The notes: a model not told the origin generated them from the sequence alone. A stretch of DNA of 64,000 nucleotides from Clostridium carboxidivorans P7 (GCF_001038625.1 NZ_CP011803.1:3348001-3412000), one strand, 5' to 3'. Numbered from the stretch's first letter, positions 43,482 through 52,310 are shown. Made by a program: numbers and translations.

Positions 43482-44777
43482 TTAGGCTGCTGGTTTAGAT
43501 TGCTTATTAAGATACATCTTTGTATGTATTTTAGGGTCACGTAATTCATACTCTTTTTGATTTTTAAGAACAGAGAATATGTAGTTAATTAGCTTATGCA
43601 TTATTGCAACTAAGCCTACTTTTTTACTTTTACCTTTCATATTCTCAGCATAGAAATTAAGTAAAACTTTATTTATTGGTTCACCGTTTCTACTTTTACG
43701 TACAGATGCTAACGCGACAACATATAAAGCTCTTCGGCCTATTCTGGTACCTCGTTTAGACATAACATTTTTGTTACTATTAAACTTACCAGATTGACTA
43801 ACGGAAGGATCTAAGCCAAAATATGCAACTAAATGCTTAGGTTTAACAAAACCTTTAATATTACCGATTTCGCTCATTATTGTGATTGATGTTAAATCTC
43901 CAACACCAGGTATCGAGTAAAGCAGTTGTACATTTTTCTTAAATTCATCAGAAATTCTATTACTGCGCATTAATATATGAATTTCAGCTAATAGGTTCCT
44001 AATTTGGATTTCCAATGATTCTATTATTGCAATAGTATTAATTACTTTTACAAATAGACTTGGTGATTTAAGACCAATGTAAGCAGCTTCCTCAGCAGCA
44101 GCATATAACTTTTTATATATTTTCTCACTATATACTAGTCCCTTTCTAGAATTGCTTGAGATGAGATTAATAAGTTCAACTCTATCAGCATTTAAAACTG
44201 CTTCAGCACTAGAATACTTTTTTAAAACGGCTATTGATGTTTTACTTGTAATACTTGAAAAGACAGATCTATAACCAGGAAAAATGACTCTTAAATCCGT
44301 AGAAAGTTTTTTCGTAAATGTAGATTTACTATCAGTAAATTTATAATAGTCTCTACAAAGAGATTTTAAAGTGTAGATTTCAATATCAAAATTAGAAGAA
44401 TATTTGACATCTTGAAATTTACCTATAGTAGCAATGGTTAATGCATCTTTTTTGTCATTTTTCACTTTTCTTATATCCACATTTTTGTTACAATTAGTAA
44501 TGAGTGGATTAAGGATACATACTTCAAATGTATCTTTAAGAAAGTGGAAAAGAGTAAGATGGTATACACCAGTAGATTCCATGAAAATGGCTGTTTTCAT
44601 GCTAAACTCTTCTTCCACTTTTTTTATTTGATCTACTAGGTAATCAAAACCATTTCTATTATGCATAATCTTAAAAGGCTTTCTATAAATTTCACCGTTA
44701 GGTGCTAGTATAGCAGCTACTGAAAAATCTGCGGATACATCAATTCCAACTGTTGGTCTATAAAAAAATTTACTCAT
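43482..44777 (-). CDS. IS110-family transposase/recombinase
   Basis: 431-residue DEDD recombinase. The N-terminal RuvC-like domain carries TVGIDVSADFS (Asp), IFMESTGVYH (Glu) and RKVKNDKKDALTIA (two Asp). The C-terminal Tnp_20 domain has LYSIPGVGDLTSITIMSEIG and YFGLDPSVSQSGKF with the catalytic Ser, then RGTRIGRRALYVVALAS. The frame is intact, so it may be active. The start at 44777 is preferred because AAAGGAG lies 9 bases upstream; a longer frame upstream lies in the non-coding end. This family uses an element-encoded bridge RNA to choose target and donor. Confidence 0.93.
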   Translation of the reverse strand: MSKFFYRPTVGIDVSADFSVAAILAPNGEIYRKPFKIMHNRNGFDYLVDQIKKVEEEFSMKTAIFMESTGVYHLTLFHFLKDTFEVCILNPLITNCNKNVDIRKVKNDKKDALTIATIGKFQDVKYSSNFDIEIYTLKSLCRDYYKFTDSKSTFTKKLSTDLRVIFPGYRSVFSSITSKTSIAVLKKYSSAEAVLNADRVELINLISSNSRKGLVYSEKIYKKLYAAAEEAAYIGLKSPSLFVKVINTIAIIESLEIQIRNLLAEIHILMRSNRISDEFKKNVQLLYSIPGVGDLTSITIMSEIGNIKGFVKPKHLVAYFGLDPSVSQSGKFNSNKNVMSKRGTRIGRRALYVVALASVRKSRNGEPINKVLLNFYAENMKGKSKKVGLVAIMHKLINYIFSVLKNQKEYELRDPKIHTKMYLNKQSKPAA

Positions 44778-44799
44778 ATACATTATCTCCTTTGTTTGT

Positions 44800-44988
44800 A
44801 AGAGATAGAATAGATATTCCATTTCTATCAGTAATTTTGTAACCTTGTTTGTGACACAGGTAATTCCCAAGGGGAAACCTAACCAGCTAAACACAGAATT
44901 CTCACTGATGGAATGACATGCTCAGTCACGGGTAATAATGACTCGATAGAGTCACTTCCCAGGAGGTGTCCATCTATCTTCTATTCAG
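44800..44988 (-). ncRNA. Candidate bridge RNA in the IS110 upstream flank
   Basis: On the minus strand a TATAAT box (44994-44999) precedes a region with a strong hairpin TGACTC-TATC-GAGTCA (near 44940-44955) and a second stem TTCCC with GGGAA (near 44865-44880). It contains TAGCTGGT, also present at the transposase-distal end of the element (near 43370), and ACCTCCT, also present at the other element/target junction (near 45172). Such matches are expected of bridge RNA loops, but they are short. Location, size and hairpins fit; limits are approximate. Confidence 0.4.
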
Positions 44989-45175
44989 GAGATATTATAC
45001 ATCAATATTTACTAATTTGGTTTCCCCTTAAGGGAAAATAGAAAACTAAGTTAAAGTAGAAACATACACCCTGTCGGGTAAAAGAATTACGAATAATAAG
45101 AAAAAACTGAGTTGTAATATTCACAAATGGTATAGATAGTTTTCTATTGAATGTTATGGCTACATTATACAAGGA

Positions 45176-45271
45176 GGTAGAAATTTTTCAATATCTCAAG
45201 CATTAGAACTTCTTAATGAAGTGAGTTTTCCTTCACAGCATATATCAGCCGGAATACAGTTGAAAGTTACT
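45176..45271 (+). repeat. Palindrome B, right arm
   Basis: Reverse-complement partner of 43216-43309 (GAAATTTTTCAATATCTCA, TCCTTCACAGCATATATCAG, CAGTTGAAAGTTACTT). Separated from the left arm by the IS110 element. It ends about 42 bases before the exonuclease stop codon, which faces it. Confidence 0.75.
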
Positions 45272-45312
45272 TCGTTTACGTCACATTATACTCATATTAC
45301 TAAATTTATGCA

Positions 45313-45903
45313 CTACAAATCATAACCTAATTTTCTAGCTCTATAGTAACAAGATACAAGTCCTGCTACATCATATCTAGCATCATGAAAATCAACATCA
45401 TCGCAATTAAAAAGCTTTTTAGCACCTTGAAGCACTTTATTCTGATCTACTCGAAGAAAATCCATAGTCTCTTCTAATCTGGGGTTTTTTAGTCGTCCAG
45501 TTTTTGTCTTTGCATTTACTTTTGATTTAAAATACTGCATAGTACAAAAAAATTTAGCAGGATTCCAATGGATACTATTTAATCTATCAAATTCAGCAGT
45601 AACAAATTTCTGATCAAATCTTACATTATGAGCTATAAAAATTCCTCCTTCTAAATCTGCAGCTACTTCTGAAGCTGCATCTTTAAATTCTTGTCCCATA
45701 GATAAAGTTTTCAACCTTTCTACACTAAAACCATGTACAGCTTCTGCAGATGGTTCAACATAATCTACATCAAAGAAAAAGTTCTTTGCAAAACAAACTT
45801 TTTCTTCTCCTCTAGAGTTTATATCACAAACACAATATGTAAGTTGTATAATTTGTCCTGGTTCAAGCCCTGTAGTTTCTGTATCTAAAAAAATTTTTTT
45901 CAT
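45313..45903 (-). CDS. DEDDh 3'-5' exonuclease (DnaQ-like)
   Basis: 196-residue exonuclease of the DNA polymerase III epsilon/RNase T group. ExoI is KKIFLDTETTGLEPG (Asp and Glu), ExoII is IFIAHNVRFDQKFV (Asp), and ExoIII is DDVDFHDARYDVAGL (His and Asp), so all catalytic residues are present. It is a stand-alone domain without polymerase or helicase fusion; clostridial homologues may act in repair or RNA turnover. It is divergent from the cell-wall amidase gene, and its 3' end faces palindrome B. Confidence 0.88.
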   Translation of the reverse strand: MKKIFLDTETTGLEPGQIIQLTYCVCDINSRGEEKVCFAKNFFFDVDYVEPSAEAVHGFSVERLKTLSMGQEFKDAASEVAADLEGGIFIAHNVRFDQKFVTAEFDRLNSIHWNPAKFFCTMQYFKSKVNAKTKTGRLKNPRLEETMDFLRVDQNKVLQGAKKLFNCDDVDFHDARYDVAGLVSCYYRARKLGYDL

Positions 45904-46098
45904 ACGAATGTAATCTCCTTATTATGTTTAGTTAAATGTTTATTTTAATATATTATAATGAAATTTTTTTGTAAAGATCTACTTACATTTTACATTATTC
46001 CTTTATAATTATAAACATTAGGTCCATTAAATGCCATAACAATAATATAAAAATATGTGTTAAAATAAAACCTAGAACAGTATAAGGGGTGAGGGTAG

Positions 46099-47622
46099 AT
46101 GTTTTTAAGAAAAAAATTTTTAGTAGTTTTAACTTGTTTTTTATTTGTGTTTTTTGGTGCTTCTATGAAAGTATCAGCTAATGCTTCAACTCAAAGACTT
46201 GGTGGTGCAGATAGATATGAAACATCAGTAAAGATTTCTCAAAGTAATTGGGACAAATCAGAGTGTGTTATACTAACTTCAGGTGAAGACTTTCCAGATG
46301 CTTTAAGTGCAGCACCACTATCGAAAAAATATAATGCACCTATTTTATTAACAGCAAGAAATAGTATAAGCAATAATGTACTACAGGAAATAAAAAGACT
46401 AGATGCAAAAAATGCATTTATAATAGGAGGAACTGGAGTAATATCCGAAAATATTAATAAACAATTAGACAGTCTCAATATAAGCTATACTCGAATATAT
46501 GGACAAGATAGATATGAAACTAGTGTAAAAGTAGCAGAACTTGTAGGGATAAATAATGGTATTTTTATTACTTCTGGTGAAAATTTCCCTGATGGAGTAT
46601 CAGCAGCTCCTATTGCAGCTGCAAAGCAAATGCCTATACTTCTTACCACCAAGGATATGTTGCCTGATAGCGTTAAAAACTTCATCGAAAAAAATAACGT
46701 AAATATGGCTTATATTGTTGGCGGCGAAGGAGCTGTTAGTAATACTAGTATCAATTTTAAGAACAGTAAAAGATTAAGTGGAATTGACCGATATGCTACT
46801 AACTTAGCAGTTATTAATGAATTTTCAAATACTATAACTTTTGATAATGTATACCTGGCTAATGGAGAAAATTTCGCAGATGCACTATCAGGCTCTGCTG
46901 CTGCTGCGAAAAAATCATCACCAATTGTTTTGATAAGCAATTCATATAACACTAAAAATTCTATAATTAAGACTAATTTAAATAGTATATCCACTATAAA
47001 TATATTAGGTGGAACTGGTGTAATTTCAGATTCATTAGTAAATAGAATGATAACTGGAAGTGGATCAATAAAAATAGCTTTAGATCCAGGTCATGGAGGC
47101 TATGATTCTGGTGCAGTTGGTCCTACTAGAGTACTTGAGAAAAATGTTAATTTAGCTATAACGCTAAAAATCGGAAAAATTCTTCAGGATAATGGTATAG
47201 ATGTTATATATACTAGAACCAGTGATGATGTATCTTGGCCTTCAGAAGTAGGACAAGACCTCCAAGCACGATGTGATATAGCAAATAATGCGGATGTCCA
47301 ATATTTTGTATGTATCCACTCTAATAGTGCAGATGACCCAAGTGCTAGTGGAACAGAAACATATTATCTATCAGGCAGCCCTGAAGGTCAAAAATTAGCA
47401 CAATCAATACAACAAGAATTGACTAAAGCTATAGGTTTGCAGGACAGAGGAATAAAAACAGCAGGTTACTATGTTTTGAAAAATACTAATGCTCCAGCAG
47501 TATTAGCAGAAATTGCATTTATAAGCAATCCTGATGAAGAAAAACTATTAAATGATGATAGCTTTCAAAATAAGGCTGCACAAGCTGTAGCAACAGGAAT
47601 ACTAAAAGTAGTAAATCAATAA
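46099..47622 (+). CDS. Cell-wall-binding N-acetylmuramoyl-L-alanine amidase
   Basis: 507-residue secreted protein. A signal peptide (residues 1-28) is followed by three CWB2 cell-wall-binding repeats (about 32-125, 126-220, 221-315), each with an RLGGADRYETSVKIS-like start. A zinc amidase_3 domain (about 325-507) follows: KIALDPGHGGYDSGA (His), LEKNVNL (Glu), FVCIHSNSAD (His) and VLAEIAFISNPDEE (Glu). It cleaves the stem peptide from glycan and likely acts in cell separation or autolysis. GGGGTGAGGG lies before the ATG. Confidence 0.92.
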   Translation: MFLRKKFLVVLTCFLFVFFGASMKVSANASTQRLGGADRYETSVKISQSNWDKSECVILTSGEDFPDALSAAPLSKKYNAPILLTARNSISNNVLQEIKRLDAKNAFIIGGTGVISENINKQLDSLNISYTRIYGQDRYETSVKVAELVGINNGIFITSGENFPDGVSAAPIAAAKQMPILLTTKDMLPDSVKNFIEKNNVNMAYIVGGEGAVSNTSINFKNSKRLSGIDRYATNLAVINEFSNTITFDNVYLANGENFADALSGSAAAAKKSSPIVLISNSYNTKNSIIKTNLNSISTINILGGTGVISDSLVNRMITGSGSIKIALDPGHGGYDSGAVGPTRVLEKNVNLAITLKIGKILQDNGIDVIYTRTSDDVSWPSEVGQDLQARCDIANNADVQYFVCIHSNSADDPSASGTETYYLSGSPEGQKLAQSIQQELTKAIGLQDRGIKTAGYYVLKNTNAPAVLAEIAFISNPDEEKLLNDDSFQNKAAQAVATGILKVVNQ

Positions 47623-47652
47623 ATGTAATCTTATAGTATAAGCATATTGCAA

Positions 47653-47902
47653 CACAACTTTTTAGGTGGAGTCCGCATTGAATATATGGTGTATAAAAGC
47701 TAACCGTTTATTAAGGAGCTCTAATGCCTAAAATTTAAAAAATCTCTACCCGCTCAAATGTCCCGTCCTGGGACTTTCGCGGCTTGAATCGTCCTGATTC
47801 AAATTACGAGATTTTTTAAATTTTAGACATAAGAGCTCCTAAATTCTCTCAAAAGCTTTTATACACCATATATTCAATGCTCCCTCCACCTAAAAAGTTG
47901 TG
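47653..47902 (-). repeat. Large palindrome C, intact homologue of B
   Basis: About 250 bp. ACAACTTTTTAGGTGGA at the left matches TCCACCTAAAAAGTTGT at the right, and GAATATATGGTGTATAAAAG matches CTTTTATACACCATATATTC. The core has GTCC-CGTCCTG-GGAC (47760-47774) and GAAT-CGTCCTG-ATTC (47786-47800). On the minus strand both loops read CAGGACG, as in palindrome B, but the stem bases differ. It begins 31 bases after the amidase stop and may also end that transcript. Confidence 0.85.
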
Positions 47903-48142
47903 TAGTAACTATTGTAATTTTAATATGAAAAATTGCTTATAATACACTATAATTATAGCTCTTAAAAAAAAGCGCAGCTTTCATAATACTTATTATCTAG
48001 TTTATGTATATTTGAACTATTTTTAAATAATACTTTATGACGCAACCTTAGTTTTAAGTGTTATAAGTTATGGTTAAATATAATTTTCAATTACTAAAGT
48101 GGCTTATAACAATTTAATTACACGCGTACACTTGAAGTTACT
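47903..48142 (-). repeat. Shared spacer between palindromes C and A'
   Basis: Reverse-complement homologue of 43001-43215. AT-rich and without a supported gene. Together with C and A' it forms a second two-palindrome unit facing the first. Confidence 0.7.
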
Positions 48143-48385
48143 AGTTTGGATTTTAACTTTTATGCAGTGATATATGATAAGGGTGTCCTCACATTAGCTA
48201 AATTGTTTTAGTATTATTCTTAGCTCAAAATTTTTGAAAGCCTTAGAACTTTAGTCCTGTCTGAGGGAACCGAGTTTAACAAGGTTCTTAGGCTTTCAAA
48301 AATTTTGAGCTTTAGAATAATTAAAACATTTAGCCGTGAGGACACCCTTATCATATATCATGGAATAAAAGTTAAAATCCAAACT
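48143..48385 (-). repeat. Large palindrome A', inverted copy of A
   Basis: About 243 bp, self-complementary like A. Where A has GGGTGTCATCAC/GTGATGACACCC, A' has GGGTGTCCTCAC/GTGAGGACACCC, so both arms changed together. The loop contains TGAGGGAACCGAGTTT, the reverse complement of the A loop. It ends 41 bases from the ABC transporter stop, which faces it. Confidence 0.85.
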
Positions 48386-48425
48386 TCTACTGCAACTTAT
48401 GTCGCAATGTACTTATATTATTAAA

Positions 48426-50078
48426 CTAATTATCATTTGGTTTCTTCAAACATAGCGTTTTATTAACAAACTCCATTCCATCTTCTTGATGAGAAATGAT
48501 CATTAAAATATTACATATATCCCTTTCGCCAAGTATTTTAAGAATAATTTTTCTAGTTTCAGCATCCATATTGCTTGTTCCTTCATCTAAAATAATTACA
48601 TCTTTTTTTGCAATGGTTGCTCTTAAGAAAGCAATGATTTGAGTTTGACCTCCTGATATTCCAATTCCATTTTGATTAATTTCAGTTTCCAGACCATTTT
48701 CAAATCCCTGAATGTATTTTTCTAAATTATATTTTTTAATTAGGGATACTACATCCTCTTTACTTTTATTAGTTTGTCCATATAGTATATTATCTAAAAT
48801 GCTACCCCTAAACAAAAATACATTTTGAGATACAACTCCTATTTTACTTCTTATACTTCTTTTATCAATAAGAGAATATTTCTTATCATTTATATAAATT
48901 TCACCTTCAGTTGGAGAATACAATCCTAAAAGATTTTTAATCAATGTAGATTTACCTGTGCCATTTTCTCCCTTTATAAGAACTTTATCACCTTTATTCA
49001 TTTTAAAATTTAATTTATCTATTATATTTTCACCATTTTCCTCATATTTAAACCTTAAATTTTCAATAGAAATACTATCTATGTTTTCACTTATTATTTC
49101 ACATTTTTCTGTGTTCTCATCATTCATTTCTAAAAATTCTTGTGTTCTTTCAATACTTACACATACAGGTTTCACAGTCATTCCCAAACTGGCAAAGCTT
49201 GATGTAGTTGCAAATATTTTATTCATGTATGCGATAAATGCAGTATATATTCCTATGGTTAATTGATTATTTAAAATAAATATTCCTGAAAACAATAATA
49301 TTAAAATTGCTGCTAAATTATTTACTAAAAGTATATTCTCCATAAAAAATAAAATTTGTTTACTCTGTTTTATACTACTTTTTACCATTTCGTTTAACTT
49401 ATTTTTAAATTTTTTAAGCTGAACCTTTTTTCCATTTAGTATCTTTATTTCTTCTATGCCATTTAATACTTCATAAGTTTCACCACTTAAAACAGCTCCT
49501 GTTTCTAGCATCAACTTTGTACTTTCTGATAGTTGATTAGATGAATGTTTTACAGTAAAAAAATATACTGGAACTATAATTATTACTATAATAGTTAGCT
49601 TATAGCTCAGAGTAATCATCATAATCAGTGCAAATATAAAGTCAAAGATACTTAAAAATGTATTTACAAACATAGGTGAAAATAAACTTCCTATATTTCC
49701 ACATTCAGATATCCTACTAAGTATATACCCTTTTTCCTTCTTACCTAAAAAGCTCATAGGCAAATCTATTATTTTATCCATCATAGATACTCTAACTTCA
49801 TTAACTACAGAATTTTGAACTTTTATAAAAAGACTTTTTGAAAAAATACTTATTATATACCTTAACACATGTAATAAAATTAACACAGCAATAATCTTAT
49901 ATAATTCCATATAACTTTTATGAGGTATTAAAACCTTATCTATCACATATCCCATTAGATAAGGTACAGGAGTATACATGATTGAGCAAATAATCATTCC
50001 TACTATACCTGCAAAAAAGTTAAATTTACATTTTTTAATATATGTATTTAGTTTTAATAAATTGTTATAACCACCCAT
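48426..50078 (-). CDS. ABC exporter, fused membrane and ATPase domains
   Basis: 550-residue half-transporter. Residues about 15-300 form a type I exporter membrane domain with six helices; residues about 335-550 form the ATPase with Walker A IKGENGTGKSTLIKNLLG, signature NGIGISGGQTQIIAFLRA, Walker B DVIILDEGTSNMD and switch His in LMIISHQEDGM. The signature begins ISGG, not LSGG. No peptidase domain is fused. It probably works as a homodimer; the substrate is unknown. GAGGAGG precedes the ATG. Confidence 0.88.
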   Translation of the reverse strand: MGGYNNLLKLNTYIKKCKFNFFAGIVGMIICSIMYTPVPYLMGYVIDKVLIPHKSYMELYKIIAVLILLHVLRYIISIFSKSLFIKVQNSVVNEVRVSMMDKIIDLPMSFLGKKEKGYILSRISECGNIGSLFSPMFVNTFLSIFDFIFALIMMITLSYKLTIIVIIIVPVYFFTVKHSSNQLSESTKLMLETGAVLSGETYEVLNGIEEIKILNGKKVQLKKFKNKLNEMVKSSIKQSKQILFFMENILLVNNLAAILILLFSGIFILNNQLTIGIYTAFIAYMNKIFATTSSFASLGMTVKPVCVSIERTQEFLEMNDENTEKCEIISENIDSISIENLRFKYEENGENIIDKLNFKMNKGDKVLIKGENGTGKSTLIKNLLGLYSPTEGEIYINDKKYSLIDKRSIRSKIGVVSQNVFLFRGSILDNILYGQTNKSKEDVVSLIKKYNLEKYIQGFENGLETEINQNGIGISGGQTQIIAFLRATIAKKDVIILDEGTSNMDAETRKIILKILGERDICNILMIISHQEDGMEFVNKTLCLKKPNDN

Positions 50079-50168
50079 ACTATTTATTTCCTCCTCTATC
50101 AGTATCTTTCTAATAATAAAACTTTATTTTAAATTTGGCAAATTTGTTAAATTATTTTTTTAATAATG

Positions 50169-50209
50169 TTGACACAACTGTTATAACTGTATATACTGTT
50201 CATATACAG
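50169..50209 (+). promoter_or_regulatory. Promoter with overlapping operator of the GntR-ABC operon
   Basis: TTGACA (50169-50174), 17-base spacer, TATACT (50192-50197). The inverted repeat CTGTATAT-N7-ATATACAG (50187-50209) covers the -10 box, so the GntR protein encoded directly downstream would block polymerase when bound. Autoregulation is inference from position. Confidence 0.7.
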
Positions 50210-50250
50210 TATATTATATATACACACTCTTTTGCAAGGAGACTTTTACT

Positions 50251-50631
50251 ATGAATATAATTATTTCAAACTCAGTTGGTGAACCAATATATGAACAAAT
50301 TACAAAACAAATAAAAAATCTTATTTTTAATGGCGCTCTCTGCGAAGGTGATTCTTTACCATCTATAAGAAACTTAGCCCAAGAATTAAAAATAAGTGTT
50401 ATTACCACAAAACGAGCCTATGAAGAACTAGAACGAGATGGTTTTATTGAAACTATTCCAGGAAAGGGCTCCTATGTTGCCAGTCAAAATAAGGAACTCT
50501 TAAGAGAAAAAAGATTAAAAATTATTGAAGATAAGCTTTTAGAAGCTGTTGAGGAAAGTAAACTTGTAGGTTTGTCATTAAATGACTTAAAAGAAATGTT
50601 AGACATATTGTTTGACAGTTCTCAAAGTTAA
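50251..50631 (+). CDS. GntR-family regulator (YtrA type)
   Basis: 126-residue repressor. The winged helix (about 10-75) includes EPIYEQITKQIKNLIFNGALCEGDSLPSIRNLAQELKIS and the recognition helix VITTKRAYEELERDGFIETIPGKGSYVA; the short C-terminal tail lacks a large effector domain, as in the YtrA subfamily. Such regulators sit in front of ABC transporter operons and respond to envelope stress or antibiotics. Start preceded by AAGGAG. The ATPase gene follows 35 bases later. Confidence 0.9.
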   Translation: MNIIISNSVGEPIYEQITKQIKNLIFNGALCEGDSLPSIRNLAQELKISVITTKRAYEELERDGFIETIPGKGSYVASQNKELLREKRLKIIEDKLLEAVEESKLVGLSLNDLKEMLDILFDSSQS

Positions 50632-50666
50632 ATATATTGCAGTAATAATGATTATGGAGGATTACT

Positions 50667-51524
50667 ATGAGTAATATTTTAGAAATTAAAAATTTAAGAA
50701 AAGAATATAAAGGTTTTACATTAGACAACATAAACTTTAATCTACCAAAAGGCTTTATTATGGGATTTATAGGCCCAAATGGAGCTGGAAAAAGTACCAC
50801 TATAAAACTAATAATGAATCTAATCAAAAAAAATTCTGGTGAAATAAAAATTTTCGGACTTGATAATATCAAAAATGAAAAAGACATAAAACAAAAAATA
50901 GGTTTTGTTTATGATGAAAATTACTTTTACGAAGAATTAACTTTAACAGAAATGAAAAACTTGATAGCTCCATTTTATAAAAATTGGAACAATGCAGCTT
51001 TTAATAAATATATGTCAGATTTCAATTTACCTGAAAAGAAAAAAGTTAAAGAACTATCAAAAGGAATGAAGATGAAGTTCTCTCTTGCCATTGCACTTTC
51101 TCATAAGGCAGAACTTATTATTATGGATGAACCTACTTCTGGCCTTGATCCTATTTTCAGAAGTGAAATGCTGGATATTCTCTATTCAATAATACAAGAT
51201 GAAAATAAAGGAATACTTTTTTCAACTCATATTACTACAGACTTAGAAAAGGTTGCAGATTATATAACCTTTTTAAATAAAGGAAAGATAATATTTTCTG
51301 ATACAAAAGATGATATTCTTCAAAACTACAGTATTGTAAAAGGTGATAAATCTCTCTTAGATAGTGATACAAGAAAAGAATTTATTGGTATAAGAGAAAA
51401 TTCCTTTGGCTTTGAAGCTTTAACAAATAATACTGAAAAAATTAAAAGACTATTTAAAAATAATTCTTTAATTGAAAAAGCTACTTTAGAAGATATTATG
51501 GTTTATACAGTAAAGGGGGTCTAA
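50667..51524 (+). CDS. ABC transporter ATP-binding protein
   Basis: 285 residues. Walker A GPNGAGKSTTIKLIM, signature LSKGMKMKFSLAIALS, Walker B LIIMDEPTSGLDP and switch His in LFSTHITTDLEK are all intact. It pairs with the ABC-2-like permease gene that starts one base after its stop. The last ~125 bases of this gene are repeated in decayed form before the second permease gene. GGAGG precedes the ATG. Confidence 0.9.
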   Translation: MSNILEIKNLRKEYKGFTLDNINFNLPKGFIMGFIGPNGAGKSTTIKLIMNLIKKNSGEIKIFGLDNIKNEKDIKQKIGFVYDENYFYEELTLTEMKNLIAPFYKNWNNAAFNKYMSDFNLPEKKKVKELSKGMKMKFSLAIALSHKAELIIMDEPTSGLDPIFRSEMLDILYSIIQDENKGILFSTHITTDLEKVADYITFLNKGKIIFSDTKDDILQNYSIVKGDKSLLDSDTRKEFIGIRENSFGFEALTNNTEKIKRLFKNNSLIEKATLEDIMVYTVKGV

Positions 51525-51525
51525 A

Positions 51526-52170
51526 ATGTTAAATCTAATTTTAAAAGATGTTCTTATTCAAAAAAAATATTTACTTATTTCTATTTTATATGCTTTGTTT
51601 TTTACCTTATGTTTTAAATCTAATACTTCTATGGTATTCAACATGCTTCCAATAATGGTTGCATATGTGCTTATAACTGGAGCTTGTAGTTTTGATGATA
51701 AGAATAAATCTGAAATAATGCTTAATAGCCTACCTATAAATAGAGCTAACTTAATAATATCAAAATATCTATCTACAATACTTTTTATATTTATTGGAAT
51801 AGCTTTAGTATTCACTTTTTCAACTATATTAAACTTTTCTGGCTTTATCCACATGGATAGACTAATGACTTTAGAAGATATTTTTGGAACCTCTATTGGT
51901 ACCTTAATTATGAGTTGTTTATACTTCCCTTTTTACTTCAAATTGGGTTATCAAAAGGCTAGATATTTTATGGGAGCTACATTCATGTTGATTTTTGCTA
52001 TTGTAATGATTTTAGCTAATACTGTTAATAAAACTTCTATAAACTTTATGGCTTATTTAAATAACCAACCTGATTGGCTAATAACTAGCTTTATGGTTGT
52101 AATTGCAGCTATACTGTTTCTTAGTTCCATACTTCTCTCAATAAAATTTTACATTAATAAAGATTTATAA
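51526..52170 (+). CDS. ABC-2 type permease, copy 1
   Basis: 214-residue membrane protein with six hydrophobic segments, an ABC-2_membrane_5-like permease. It begins MLNLILKDVLIQKKYLLISI and contains FDDKNKSEIMLNSLPINRANLI, the cytoplasmic loop that couples to the ATPase. It is clearly paralogous to the next permease gene (52311-52955), with near-identical ends. The GGGGGT ribosome binding site lies at the end of the ATPase gene, giving translational coupling. Confidence 0.85.
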   Translation: MLNLILKDVLIQKKYLLISILYALFFTLCFKSNTSMVFNMLPIMVAYVLITGACSFDDKNKSEIMLNSLPINRANLIISKYLSTILFIFIGIALVFTFSTILNFSGFIHMDRLMTLEDIFGTSIGTLIMSCLYFPFYFKLGYQKARYFMGATFMLIFAIVMILANTVNKTSINFMAYLNNQPDWLITSFMVVIAAILFLSSILLSIKFYINKDL

Positions 52171-52180
52171 ATAGTTTTTT

Positions 52181-52308
52181 AAATTTCTTTGGCTTTCAAG
52201 CTTTAACAAATGATACTAAAAAAATTTAAAAAACTGTTCAAAATAATTCTTTATATTGAAAAAGCTACTTTAAAAGATATTATGCTTTCTACAGTAAAGG
52301 AGGTCTAA
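52181..52308 (+). pseudogene. Decayed remnant of the ATPase gene 3' end
   Basis: The stretch TTTCTTTGGCTTTCAAGC through AGTAAAGGAGGTCTAA matches the end of the ATPase gene (from about 51400 to 51524) but contains stops and frame changes. It shows that the second permease arose by tandem duplication of a unit made of the ATPase 3' end plus the permease. The remnant still supplies the AGGAGG ribosome binding site for permease copy 2. Confidence 0.85.
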
Positions 52309-52310
52309 AA

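Larger units (their letters stand above)
43367..45175 (-). mobile_element. IS110-family insertion sequence inside palindrome B
   Basis: About 1.8 kb, bounded by comparing the interrupted palindrome B with intact palindrome C: the CATTTGAG core and the GGTAGAAAT arm, adjacent in C (CATTTGAGCGGGTAGAGAT), are separated here. It contains one transposase gene, a short 3' flank of about 115 bp and a long 5' non-coding flank of about 400 bp, as expected for elements that encode a bridge RNA upstream of the transposase. No terminal inverted repeats or target duplication are obvious, which fits the family. Ends are inferred to within a few bases. Confidence 0.7.

Noticed and set aside
42757-48385. Composite transposon bounded by the inverted palindromic units
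   Set aside because: No transposase belongs to the outer units, the IS110 gene lies inside one palindrome, and no target duplication was seen at the outer edges; the units fit intergenic insertions or an inverted duplication better.
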